64,000 nt of DNA, taken from NCBI GenBank assembly GCA_905147135.1, contig LR990041.1:10663907-10727906 (forward strand), in the 5' to 3' direction. Positions within the stretch are counted from its first letter, which is position 1. Each line of letters opens with the position of its first letter. The stretch comes from Blastobasis lacticolella. Taxonomy: Eukaryota; Arthropoda; Insecta; Lepidoptera; Blastobasidae. Below the pieces are notes generated by a model that was not told the origin of the DNA, searched no databases, and worked only from the letters and a program-made list of their open reading frames with translations. Positions 45,020 to 55,500 of this stretch are shown in pieces. The position numbers and the translations under genes were made by a program.

Positions 45020-45165
45020 CTAGTGGACCCGGCGAGATTTTGTTCGCGTACACCTACCTCATTTTTTCTTTCTTATAAACCTTCCTCTTGAAAAACTGTT
45101 GTGTTGTATACAAGATCTAAGCGTACATAGATACATAGGCACAGACGGCGGGTAGCCACTCGCCT
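45020..45165 (-). mobile_element. Helitron-like element, shortened copy
   Basis: It shares the CTAG end, the GTTCGCG block and the interior of the copy at 34,700-34,905 but has lost most of the TAGGG repeats. Confidence 0.6.
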
Positions 45166-46614
45166 TGTTGGTGTTCAGAACACACTCACAGCCAATGTAT
45201 TCGAAAGGTTGAACCAGTTAACTTGAACACGACGTTAGGATAGAAGATCCACGACATAAGAGTTGAACGTCTACCCGTGTCATGTATCCTGAAAGCAGAA
45301 AGGAGCCGGCATTGAAGTATGCTGTAAATATATCGATTGGACATCTATACAAAAATCCCATGGAGTTAACCAACGTGTTAGCTAGGTACTAGATACAGGA
45401 AAGGGTAAAGCATGTGGTAAAGGTTGTCGGTTTATTTTAACGCAGGGTAGCAGACAGCCATCCCACAATTTGCCTGTCGATCGTGCATTGAAAGTATTAT
45501 TCTACTGACGGCAGCACTAGACTAATAACTGCTAAATGCCACTTTTGACTTTTGCTGTTTCTGTTACCTAAGTACTTAGGTATAAAACTTCGACGTTTAA
45601 AAAGAAAACCTAAATTAGATGCCCACAAACCGTGACAAACAAATAAGAAAATTGCAAAGTGAAAAGGTATAAATTAGCCTCCTACAATGCCTATTTTTAA
45701 TCTGTCTAATGAATCAGCCTTTCACCACCATTGCGATGATTAATACGAGAGATGTAAGGTCAATCCCCGATGTCCTATCCGCTGGAGTTACAATAGTGCG
45801 GCCTTCGCTCCGGTCTCGGTTTGTGACCCTTTTGTTTCTGCGCGCGCGCCGCTAGCTGGTGCCAACTGAACTTAGCTGCGGGATAGTTTTGGCGTTCCAT
45901 TGAACTATCAGTAGTTTGCCAATATGATTCGAAATCTAGTACGCATTATGAATGAAAACGTATTGCTGATATTGCTTCATTCCTAACTGTCTTTTTTCTT
46001 GTTTTGCATTCTGATAAATGTAGGTAACTAAAAGTTATATTAGGAATCTCTAGAAAAATTGCAGACCAACTACAACCTAGGTACACAAAGATACCCATGT
46101 AATGGCTTTATGTTGAGTCAATTACTTCATCAGGAATTTGAGACTGCTGAACACCAAGTTTAGATAAAAAATAAGAATATGTATCACGTGGGCGGAACAT
46201 TTTTTTATACAACTCAGCTCACCATGGTAAACAGTAACTGTCGCCCATAACATCTACGACGAAATGCAGAACCGCAGGTGCGTTATCACAGTGAGGACTA
46301 AGATGAAATGCCTCACTGCCTCAATGCCTTCAAACCGCAACATTTAACGTCAATTCTAGAATAGTGCAACTTGCAAAGCAATTTTGCAAGTTACTACAAT
46401 ATCACATTCTGCTTCATCTAACTACCCGGCCAAACCGATCCGGATTATCTTACACTATTCGGTTCACCATCATCATCATCTTTCTAGCGATAAATCCCGG
46501 CTCAGCCGCCAGTAAATCTGCTAGCCAGGGTCCGTTCTTCCAATAGGAAAGGCTTTCAGATTTAATGATAACGGTTTCCTGCCAGAAACCGCAGGTGTTT
46601 TGACTTTTTACGTG

Positions 46615-46990
46615 CTACGACTGCCACCTGGCCGCACAACCTTGTAGGGAGAAGCTGGTTCGCCAGAGTCTCGTCCGTCTGTCCCTGCTGACAGTTGGAG
46701 TTGACTTAGAATGAGATGTCGTAGATGACAAGGCTTCGGCTGCTGTCATGACGCCGCCTCTCAGGCGATGCAGGAGCGCCGCGGGGTTTAGTGGGTATAC
46801 CGGCGACTGTTGGGAGTCCCACACAAGCCCTCCGTCCCATCTACGGAGGGCGCCGTGCGTATTGCATATCTCGCGAAAAAAAAAAGGCGCCGAGGTAGTG
46901 GTAAGACCCCGAATCCCCACAAGCCGGTTATTAGCCAGAAACAAGTCACCGGTTACCTTTGATACGGTTACCCGTCTGTTACACACATCC
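46615..46990 (-). other. Open frame of unknown, probably transposon-derived, nature
   Basis: A 123-codon open frame on the - strand is GC-richer than its surroundings. It includes FFF encoded by an A10 run on the + strand (about 46,874-46,883), which suggests a poly-A junction rather than a gene. No domain was recognised and no splice context supports it. Confidence 0.3.
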
Positions 46991-47397
46991 GGCCTATATG
47001 CGAGGTCATAGTTGAATTTGTTTTATTGTCTTTATGTAATTTTTGTCCCATTGTTTCGTAATTATGACGCAGTGATGTGAACGAACCTCGTTACAGATTG
47101 AAGTGAGGGCAACGTTTTATGTAACCGAGTTACAAATGAGGTAGCAGTCTTGTCAAATAATTATAATTAACGATATTTAAATCGATTACGATAACTGGCG
47201 AAAATAAATCAATTAGTTATAGGTACCAATAGATAATCTACTCGTTACAGTTGCTTAATACTGTAAGGTTTAGTTTAGTTACCAACGTTAGATTACTTGT
47301 TTACAAAAAGTCATGTCTGTGACACCACGCAGTTTACTAAAGTCGAAAGATTTTAAAATTTTATATTGGAATACTTATTCAATTATTCCACTATATC

Positions 47398-47668
47398 AAA
47401 ACTATCTATTGCTATGCGTTAGTCTCGCTCAAACTCTAAAACGGCTGGACCGATTTCTATAATTCTTTTTTTGTTTTGTTCGCTATAATACAGGGGTGGT
47501 TTAAACGCAAAGAAAAAAGGGAGGTGTATGGTAGGTGTAGGGTAAGTGTAGGGTAGGTATAGAGTAGGGTTGGGTATTAGTAGAGGTTAGATAATGTAGG
47601 GTATTGCTAAGGGTAGGGTAGTGTATGGGTAGGACGCCACGCCAACGAAGTCGCACCGGGTCCACTAG
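47398..47668 (+). mobile_element. Helitron-like element with TAGGG-type repeats
   Basis: An AACGGCTGGACCGATTTC block leads to degenerate GTGTAGGGTAAGTGTAGGG repeats (47,525-47,630) and the terminal GACGCCACGCCAACGAAGTC block ending GGTCCACTAG at 47668. Confidence 0.7.
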
Positions 47669-49129
47669 CTTTTCATAAAGCGCAAATAATTACTAAGACT
47701 GCCCTTCTAAAATGGCGCAACCTCAAACGGGCCCAGCGAGACATGGCTGGTTGACGAATGCACTTTGTCTCGCACTAGTTCGTGCACAGCCCCACTTTGC
47801 CACGGAATAACATCTCGCACTCCTTCATAATATAAACATTACCACAATAAATTATATGTGCAAACGTGCTCTCTCGTTAAGCTTTTTTATGGTCTTATTA
47901 GTTGGAACTTAAGTGGGTCAAACTGATTCATAAGTCTTAATGTAGGGTCTAATTTAGAGGCAGTGTGGCTATGTTTGCTTTGGCAAACGTCTCTTTTTAA
48001 TCTACTTCAAAAAAGGAGGAGGTCCTCTATTCGTCGGAACTTATATATTTTTAGCATATGGCGTTGAAGTCTTTTGTTTAACAATTTATGGATTTCGGTT
48101 CACCTTACACTTACCGTGGTTGGGCTTAATTATCTGTGCATTAGTACCTTTTTTTGACATGTAGTATAATCATGGATGTCGTAAACCCCTCTCATGGGTG
48201 TTGTAAAACCCAAACAGCATAAAAAATATTTGATTTAATTTTGATTGCTTGATTATTTGATTTGATTTGTGTAGAAGGCGACAAATATCGTAGAAGGAAA
48301 CTAGCCAGTATCTCCGTAAACCAGAAAATTCAAGTGTTTTCTGTTGAGTATTTAAGACTGTCTGATCTGTGATCTTCAACCCGCCTGCCAAGCGTGGATA
48401 TTATGGCGATACTCTCCACTCTATGTAGAGTAAGCTCATGTTAAGCTATGGGCTGTTAATGTAATGTAACGTAATGTAGGGATATAATCTGCATCGTAAA
48501 AATTACAAAAGTAATATCATGATAGTAATTTATTGTTTTAATGTAGGTTAGTTTGTGAAAGTTTGTCTGTATCAAAATGTAGTATTCTCCGAACCGACCT
48601 ATCTACACTATTCAGTACTTTGATTCCGGAAAAATATAAGGATCTCGCGGGATACTTAGGTAACTAAATATTTACAAGGGTGAAAACCGCGGGGGGCAAT
48701 TATTTGAGGACCATATTTGGGCTGGCTGCATTCGTTAAAAATTCTCAGCTCCTTGGATATGTTATCTACTAGTTAATAGAGACACATTGGTAGACTTCTT
48801 CGAACAGGGTGGGAGAAATTAAGCTCTATCTAAATGTTTTGTAATGACGTTTGTAATTAACTATGTCCAGACCTAAACGGACTTTACATTATGACTGGAC
48901 TACTTTTATGGCTAACTGTACATACGTAATAAGAAGCGAATAACTACCTACTTACGAAAGTAATCTAGGAGAACTGCAAAAGTACAAATTGTAGGGTAAA
49001 GCTCCAGTCGTATTAAATATACGTCGAGATAGTAATTATTTCGTATCGGTCATATCAATCACTAACATAACACCTAATACAATGGCAAACCGCAAAATTC
49101 AAATAGTAACCCGATGCTATCTCTTACAG

Positions 49130-49532
49130 GAACCCGCGAAGCCGTCGACACGTGAAAGAGATTAGATCAAAGAGTCAGAAGCGTGAGGTGACAAACTTTC
49201 ACCGCCGGTAAGCCACCGCAACTTCCCACGGTGAAACCGTGCGAAGGAAACCTGGAAAATGATAATTTCCAATACAAATAGTCATCGATTCCCATGCATC
49301 AGATGACTTTTCAATATGAACGCGCCGATGCGTTCCGTCATGGAGAAAATTCGGCCCGATTACTCGAACCGCCCTAAGGTCCGGTTAAAACTGGATATAT
49401 CCAGATGTGTCTTGCTGGGGCTGGTTGTGATGCTGCTGCAGGGAGCCGCAGCCAATCGACCGCCGAGATTCCTAATAGATGGACAATCCGAAATAGTCGT
49501 AAGGCTGAAAGAAGGGTCTGAGACTCCAGTGG
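49130..49532 (+). CDS. Cad87A: Cad87A exon 2: 5' UTR end, start codon, signal peptide, start of EC1
   Basis: The acceptor CTCTTACAG precedes 49130; coding starts at 49316 and the donor GTAAGT follows 49532 (phase 1). The start is the first ATG after an in-frame TGA at 49304-49306 and has A at -3. ATGs at 49328 and 49340 are in-frame alternatives that keep the signal peptide. The exon's 186 untranslated bases imply at least one more upstream exon. Confidence 0.85.
49294..49377 (+). promoter_or_regulatory. Cad87A: Upstream ORF overlapping the Cad87A start codon
   Basis: ATG at 49294, and again at 49303 in the same frame, opens a 27-codon frame that runs through the main ATG (49316) in another frame and stops at TAA 49375-49377. 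The uORF ATGs have C at -3, the main ATG has A, so leaky scanning is plausible. Such overlap normally lowers translation of the main frame. Confidence 0.6.
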
Positions 49533-52500
49533 GTAAGTTTTATACCGTTCCGCTCTACGTACGAAGTAGGTATATAGATACTACTTAAGTACAGGTATTT
49601 TTTGTCACCTTAGTGTAAAATATAGTTGTTTCTTTATTTGCCACTTTTTTGCGCGATCTATATCTCAACTATTGTATTAGTTATTCGTGACGTGACGTCT
49701 GTTGTGTATGTATGTACTATGTATTATTTATTCGGGTGGTCGACTTTATTATCATCTTGGTTCTTTTAAGATTTATTTTGAATCCAAATCGAAGGCGTAG
49801 GGAAGGCAAATAAATGTCGTTGATGCAAATAAGATTGTATCATCTGCGTATATCGCCGCAATTTCAACCGACCAGTCTCTAGGGTCTCTCCCATGATAAA
49901 CTCAGTAGATATATCAACCCTTTAGATGCCTTTAGCCAATGCTATGTAGCTATAGTATCTGTAATAGAGATGAAACGGATAGTTGTTTGGCCGGATACCG
50001 GATACAGGATATCCGGCCTGCCCCCCAGCCGGATAGCCGGGTATCCGGCGGCCGGATATTTACAGGTCATAGTCTCTGAACAAGTTTGTACAAGCTGTAA
50101 TCGCGGCGTGGGACTTTATACGACTGCATGTTTTTATGTAATTTATAGTTTTCTTTTAATGTGAATAATTTAACGTTGAACTGAACAATTCTTCCGCCCT
50201 CATACGGATTGATAGTTTCATAATACGGGCTTACACATTAGCCCAAAGCATCGTAGAGGATAAACGACATCGTATACTACCTCTAAATATAAAGAAATTC
50301 CTATTTTAATCCAGGATAATATTCATTCATATCTATAATATCAATATAATATATCTTGATTGACTTTAAATTATTACACTAAGTACATTATAATACTAAA
50401 CAGCACTTGTCTAAACTACACACGACAAAAATGCGTATTTATGCTGATCAGCGGGTTTGGCAAAGTACGTAATGTCCACACTCGTGGAAGTTACAAAGTC
50501 ACACCTATGCCCGAGAAAATTTAAGAACGCTCAATGCAATGGTGTGAGCATGTGCTCCGCCGCCCCAAAGATCACCTTAGTGCAAGTAGCCCTAAATTTG
50601 GCGACGACGACTCGCTGACACGGAAGACACCCACACGCCACCTAGCTGACGGCGGACCAACGGGACCTGAAGGACAATATTGTTGACGCTGCTACTGCTC
50701 AAAATAGAAAAAAATGGAGGAAGCAGACCAGGAGAGCTGACTCCAGCTAATGGAAAAGGCATAGTGCAAAAAGAAGAGACCAAAAAACTATTAAAAATGT
50801 TTGCTAATCTACCAAATGAACGATACGAGTAGAATAGGTGCAGATGCCGACATAATCAATAGTTCTTTGATTAATATTAATGGTTTTTAAACGTTTTGAT
50901 ACGACTTTTTACTCGACCGCTACAGAAGGGCATATATTTCCGATGAACAAAATCAGTTTTATGCGCTTTTCATACATGTTTTACTATCCGGTATCCGGCC
51001 GGATATTAACGCATTATTCGGTATCCGGCCGGATAGTAAATTATGGCCGGATAGGCCGGATACCGGATAGTGGCCGGATATCCGTTACATCTCTAATCTG
51101 TAATATCTATAAGTAGTAGGTATTTTAGCTCATGTTATTAACATCCATAATAACATGAGCTAAAATAAATATTTAGAAGTTTACACATCTTTAACTTCTT
51201 TCTCGAATCTTCACTACCCACGAAGTCCCACGAAGCGTCTGTCTGTCTATATATTCGCGATCCTAAACTGAAATATACTGAACGGATTTTCATACGGTAT
51301 TCACGAATAGACCGAATGATTCATAAGGAAGGTTTAGGTGTATAATTTGTTAAGGTTACTACCGGCGCGAAGCTAGTGCAGGTCGCTAGTACATAGATAA
51401 ATTTACTTTCAAATTGTTGTGGTAGATAATGTAAAACCCAAATCGTATTGGAAATTCACAATCAATACAAAACTTGTAGACGAACTTTCGAAGCATCGCT
51501 GAACTAACGATAGACAGCCGGAAATTACTGCACTTTACTTACTGCAATTACTTTAAAGGGGACGGGTTACCAGGACAACACACGATCAACAAGGGAAGCC
51601 ATACCACTCGATAGCACCCCTATAGTCGTCAACCTACCCTAATCGTATTGACTAGCGATTAGTCATCAGTAGTCGGCAATGTCGGCATTAGTTAATCTTT
51701 TTTATCCAAGTGCAAGTAGGGAAGTTTATTCCTCGTAATCATGCGGGGCAATTCTCGCGCAAAACGTGTCGCTCAACATCGAACGACTCTCTAGGGCCTA
51801 CTCTTGCGTGATTCTGTGACATTTTATTAGCCTCATATATCTGTTAAAAACACAATTGAAAACGATCTACGACATTAAAGGATTGGCAAATATCGTTAAG
51901 AATAAGATTTTTGGTTTAATAGTGATTTCAGTATATTTTTAATAGATATTTGTAGGTAAAAAAATTACGATTGCGGAAAGAGGTCCCGTATTCTTGAGTA
52001 TATGTGCCTAGGCCATCACCATCATACGCGGCGATACGCTGGCCCCAATACCGTCTATTTGGCACGCAGGCAAACTGTCGCCGCGCCATACCTCTCAGCG
52101 GATGCCCGATGCATATTATATACCATATCACATACCGGATACGGTCCGCGGTGGCGTGAAATCGGTACTGGCCGGGAACAGACCCTGGACCACTCCGTTT
52201 AGGAGAGTCAGTCAGCAGGGGACCAAACGGGCGTAGCTATTGTACATGAATGAATTTTTCTATTGTCAGTTGACTTGCATTTAACCGCAACTCATCTGAT
52301 GGAAAGCGACGATGAGGTCAAAGATACCTATTCACTCTTGACTTGAAGACCCCAAGGTTATACCTATCGGGGAACAGCGACTCAGGCAGACAGTTCCAGT
52401 CCTTTGCAGTTCGCATAAGAAAAGTGGATGCAAAACGCTAAATACGAGATGGTGGGATGATCTTTTATCCTCCTCGTTGTTCGATAATAAAAAGGGCGCG

Positions 52501-55500
52501 ATAGAACAAGGTTGTGGAGCTCCTGGGAGCACTCACCGAAGTGAAGTCGATAGAAGTCCGACAAGCCGGCGTCCATATCGTCGTCCAGGCTCGGCTACAT
52601 CTCTCGAGCGTTCTTTCGCCTCCACAATCGCCACGCTGAGGGAGGACACGCTACGCCTTCTGTGGCCCTAGCACAAGTGTGTTCGCTGGTCGCTCTCCGG
52701 CGCGGCGGCTTCTTGTGTACACTCTCCTAGAAACAAATTGTGTGGTGCTCCGCGATCTCCTTCGACCACCAATATGTATCTAATACTGCCCGTTGCGGGC
52801 CTGTATGTAAAATAGACACGGAAGACCTGCTTCAACTCGCACAAATGTATCTCCCATACTTACCACTTACTTACTTTACACAGTAGAGTTTTTGATATAT
52901 ATCCACATGTCCTTACCTTTACAGGAAGTTTAATATACCGGCTCCGCGGAGTGGACCCTGATGGAGACACATTAAAGTTTGGTATAAGAGACAAAGTAGG
53001 GAGCGATATTTTAAGATTAGAAGCCATTTCGTCCAACGAAGCTAATATTTATTTAGTTAAGGAATTAGATAGAGAGGTAAGTTTTTGAAAATTATTTGAA
53101 AATAGTAAATTAGTTTGTTTGTTACAAGTTGTAGTTAAATAACAGTGCTATTTTTTCATAGGTCCGCGACGAATACTCCTTTGTGCTTACTCTCACGGAT
53201 GGACACCTAGGAGAAGGGAATTTTATTACGCAAAGTTTTTTGCTATTAGTTGAGGATGTAAACGACAACGAACCCATTTTCAAGCCATATCCCTCAGCTA
53301 TAACAGTGAAAGAAGATGCTCCTCCCGGTATATTAGCCACAGTGGAGGCAACGGACCTTGACGAGGGAGCTTATGGACAAGTAACTTATTATCATTTTTC
53401 TTTATTAATCAAAAGCTTCTATGGTTGAATCACTTTCGTGATTATCCAACCCCGACATGCATAATTATGATTACGTATAAAATACTAGTTCCACGCTGAT
53501 CAGCGGGGCTATTGGCTAACTCAGTTGACAACTGTATTTGACACTAGATAATTCTACACCACGTCATCTACGTTGAAAACTGGCAATAGCGTCTACCAAA
53601 TTAGTACCAAATTAGAGTAGTGTCAGATTTTTTTATGTCAAATTCAGTTGTCCACTGAGATAGCCGATAGGCCCTCTGAATGGGATCGAACCAACGTAGG
53701 TACTTTGATTTATGTGGATGAAACCTTTTCATAGTAAACGAAACGACAGCGCTCGCTCGTGCAAATTGGCGGACTGCGGAATGGAACTACTGAAACGTTT
53801 TCGAAGTAAACAAACTGTCATTTGGTTTACCTACTTCGACAAGGCTCCATCTCCGATGTTCCGCCCCATTCTGATGGCGCACGGATAATAGATACGTACC
53901 TACTTACTGCACTGTCTCAGCGACCCAGTGGTTTTTGGCATCCGACACAAGAGATCGCCACGTCTTCCACGACGCTAACTCGAATTTAGCGTCGCCAACT
54001 TTGGCCTATAGCTCAGGCGCTGTCTTGCTGCGATTGGTCCCTGTTCCTATAGGCTAAAGATGGCGACCTCTAAACGAGTTAGGAGTAAGGCCCCAGATCT
54101 TTCAAAACTTCATTCATTCAGCGATATCTGGAGCCACGACCCACGAGGACAAACTAATACAGTCTTATAGGCTGAAAATACTTAGTTCGGATACCAGCTG
54201 TTTCCCTTCTCTTGCACATGCCGTCCTTGTTCTCTTTGTTGCTCCCCACAGAATTATCCGGAGTATCTTCATTTTGGGTATATAAGTACCAATAATTTGT
54301 TCTTCTTGAACGTTAGCATCCGTCCAAGTTTCACATTCATACCTAGGTATATCATGATTCATATCGTTTTATAGAGCCGAATCTTGGTGTTCCTCTTTAT
54401 CGACGTGGAATATCTAAGCGTATTCTGTATTTGGAGATCAATCACATCTGCACACTGACGTATAACAACTAGTGGTCTTATGTAAAACTATCGGATAATG
54501 CAACTGAGGTATAGGGTGTTCAGAATAACGACGCCCTTGTCGTAGCCACTGCATAGTAAAGTAACAAAAATGTAAAGTATGTGTGGCTACCGTATTGTAT
54601 TCGTATAAAAGTCGTGAAACTCGTGTTCTATAATAAATAGAACGAATGCGTATTTAGCCACAGAGAGCGTATTGTCATGAAACTCAGGATTGCGTTCTGA
54701 AAAGAACGACTTGTCTTCGAATGTTCTTCACGCCACGGAGCCCCAGCGCAGCTTCAGAAGACCACCGGAGTTCGCCGCCGCTGTAGTCGCCACCGTGCGC
54801 GCCGAGCTTCCTCCGATGTGCTGTCCCTCGATGCGCCGGCCAAATGGGCGTCCGCCACTCTGCGCCTCCTATTTATAGCGGCACCACACCGGCGCGCGGC
54901 GTGGTGGGGGAAGCTATCTCGCGGCGGGCTTTCCCATTGGTCAATGCAAATAGCTTTTTGCTAGATCTGTCACACAAGTTTAGGTAGTACGTATTTGTAA
55001 ATATAGTTAGGCACATTTTCTGTAAATACATCCATTCCACACTTGTCTACTGAGTTTAACTAATCCTACTACTCAAGACCTCCAAAGTGGCCACTTTGGA
55101 GGTCGCGAGATAGCTTCCCCCACCACGCCGCGCGCCGGTGTGGTGCCGCTATAAATAGGAGGCGCAGAGTGGCGGACGCCCATTTGGCCGGCGCATCGAG
55201 GGACAGCACATCGGAGGAAGCTCGGCGCGCACGGTGGCGACTACAGCGGCGGCGAACTCCGGTGGTCTTCTGAAGCTGCGCTGGGGCTCCGTGGCGTGAA
55301 GAACATTCGAAGACAAGTCGTTCTTTTCAGAACGCAATCCTGAGTTTCATGACAATACGCTCTCTGTGGCTAAATACGCATTCGTTCTATTTATTATAGA
55401 ACACGAGTTTCACGACTTTTATACGAATACAATACGGTAGCCACAGTATGTATTATTAGTTTGTTAATAAGTACGTATGTTTGTACCTACTTTACTTCCC

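Larger units (their letters stand above)
32737..49129. other. Cad87A: Probable first intron of Cad87A (16.4 kb)
   Basis: If the first exon near 32.5 kb is right, this is one intron. It holds LINE tails (33,650-33,876; 40,600-40,730), Helitron-like pieces, an RTE fragment (35,218-35,440), a SINE, a possible broken chemoreceptor exon (37,185-37,543, - strand), a GC-rich patch (45,790-45,900) and a transposon-like open frame (46,615-46,990). Long parts, such as 38.0-39.1 and 41.5-43.2 kb, show nothing I recognise. Confidence 0.5.
49533..52924. other. Cad87A: Cad87A intron 2 (3.4 kb)
   Basis: It holds a hAT-like element (49,965-51,095), a perfect hairpin right after it (51,121-51,167), a Helitron-like piece (51,237-51,389) and a CR1/Jockey-type LINE end (52,270-52,480). 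Nothing else is supported. Confidence 0.6.
54582..55445. mobile_element. Fold-back element: 342-bp inverted arms, 180-bp centre, 5-bp target duplication
   Basis: Arms 54582-54923 and 55104-55445 are reverse complements of equal length, with no difference noticed; both ends start TGTGGCTACCGTATTG. GTATG flanks the element on both sides (54577-54581 and 55446-55450). Each arm carries a CTATAAATAGG TATA box firing outward, a GC-rich zone and a CGTTCTTTTCAGAACG stem-loop. The centre carries ATGCAAAT, ATTGG and a 28-bp perfect palindrome (55077-55104). No transposase or known protein is encoded; the 62-codon frames in the arms are taken as chance. Confidence 0.85.

Noticed and set aside
45790..45900. 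GC-rich patch as a cadherin promoter
   Set aside because: GCGCGCGCGCCGC and an ATCAGTAG word are present, but no splice donor follows within reach, so it is less credible than the blocks at 31.0 and 32.7 kb.
49970..50164. Protein coded by the CCGGATA repeats
   Set aside because: The frame merely translates subterminal repeats of the hAT-like element.
54690..54878. Identical 62-codon open frames in the two fold-back arms (also 55149-55337 on the - strand)
   Set aside because: They are mirror images forced by the inverted repeat, lie in GC-rich sequence where stops are rare, run towards rather than away from the TATA box, and match no family I know.
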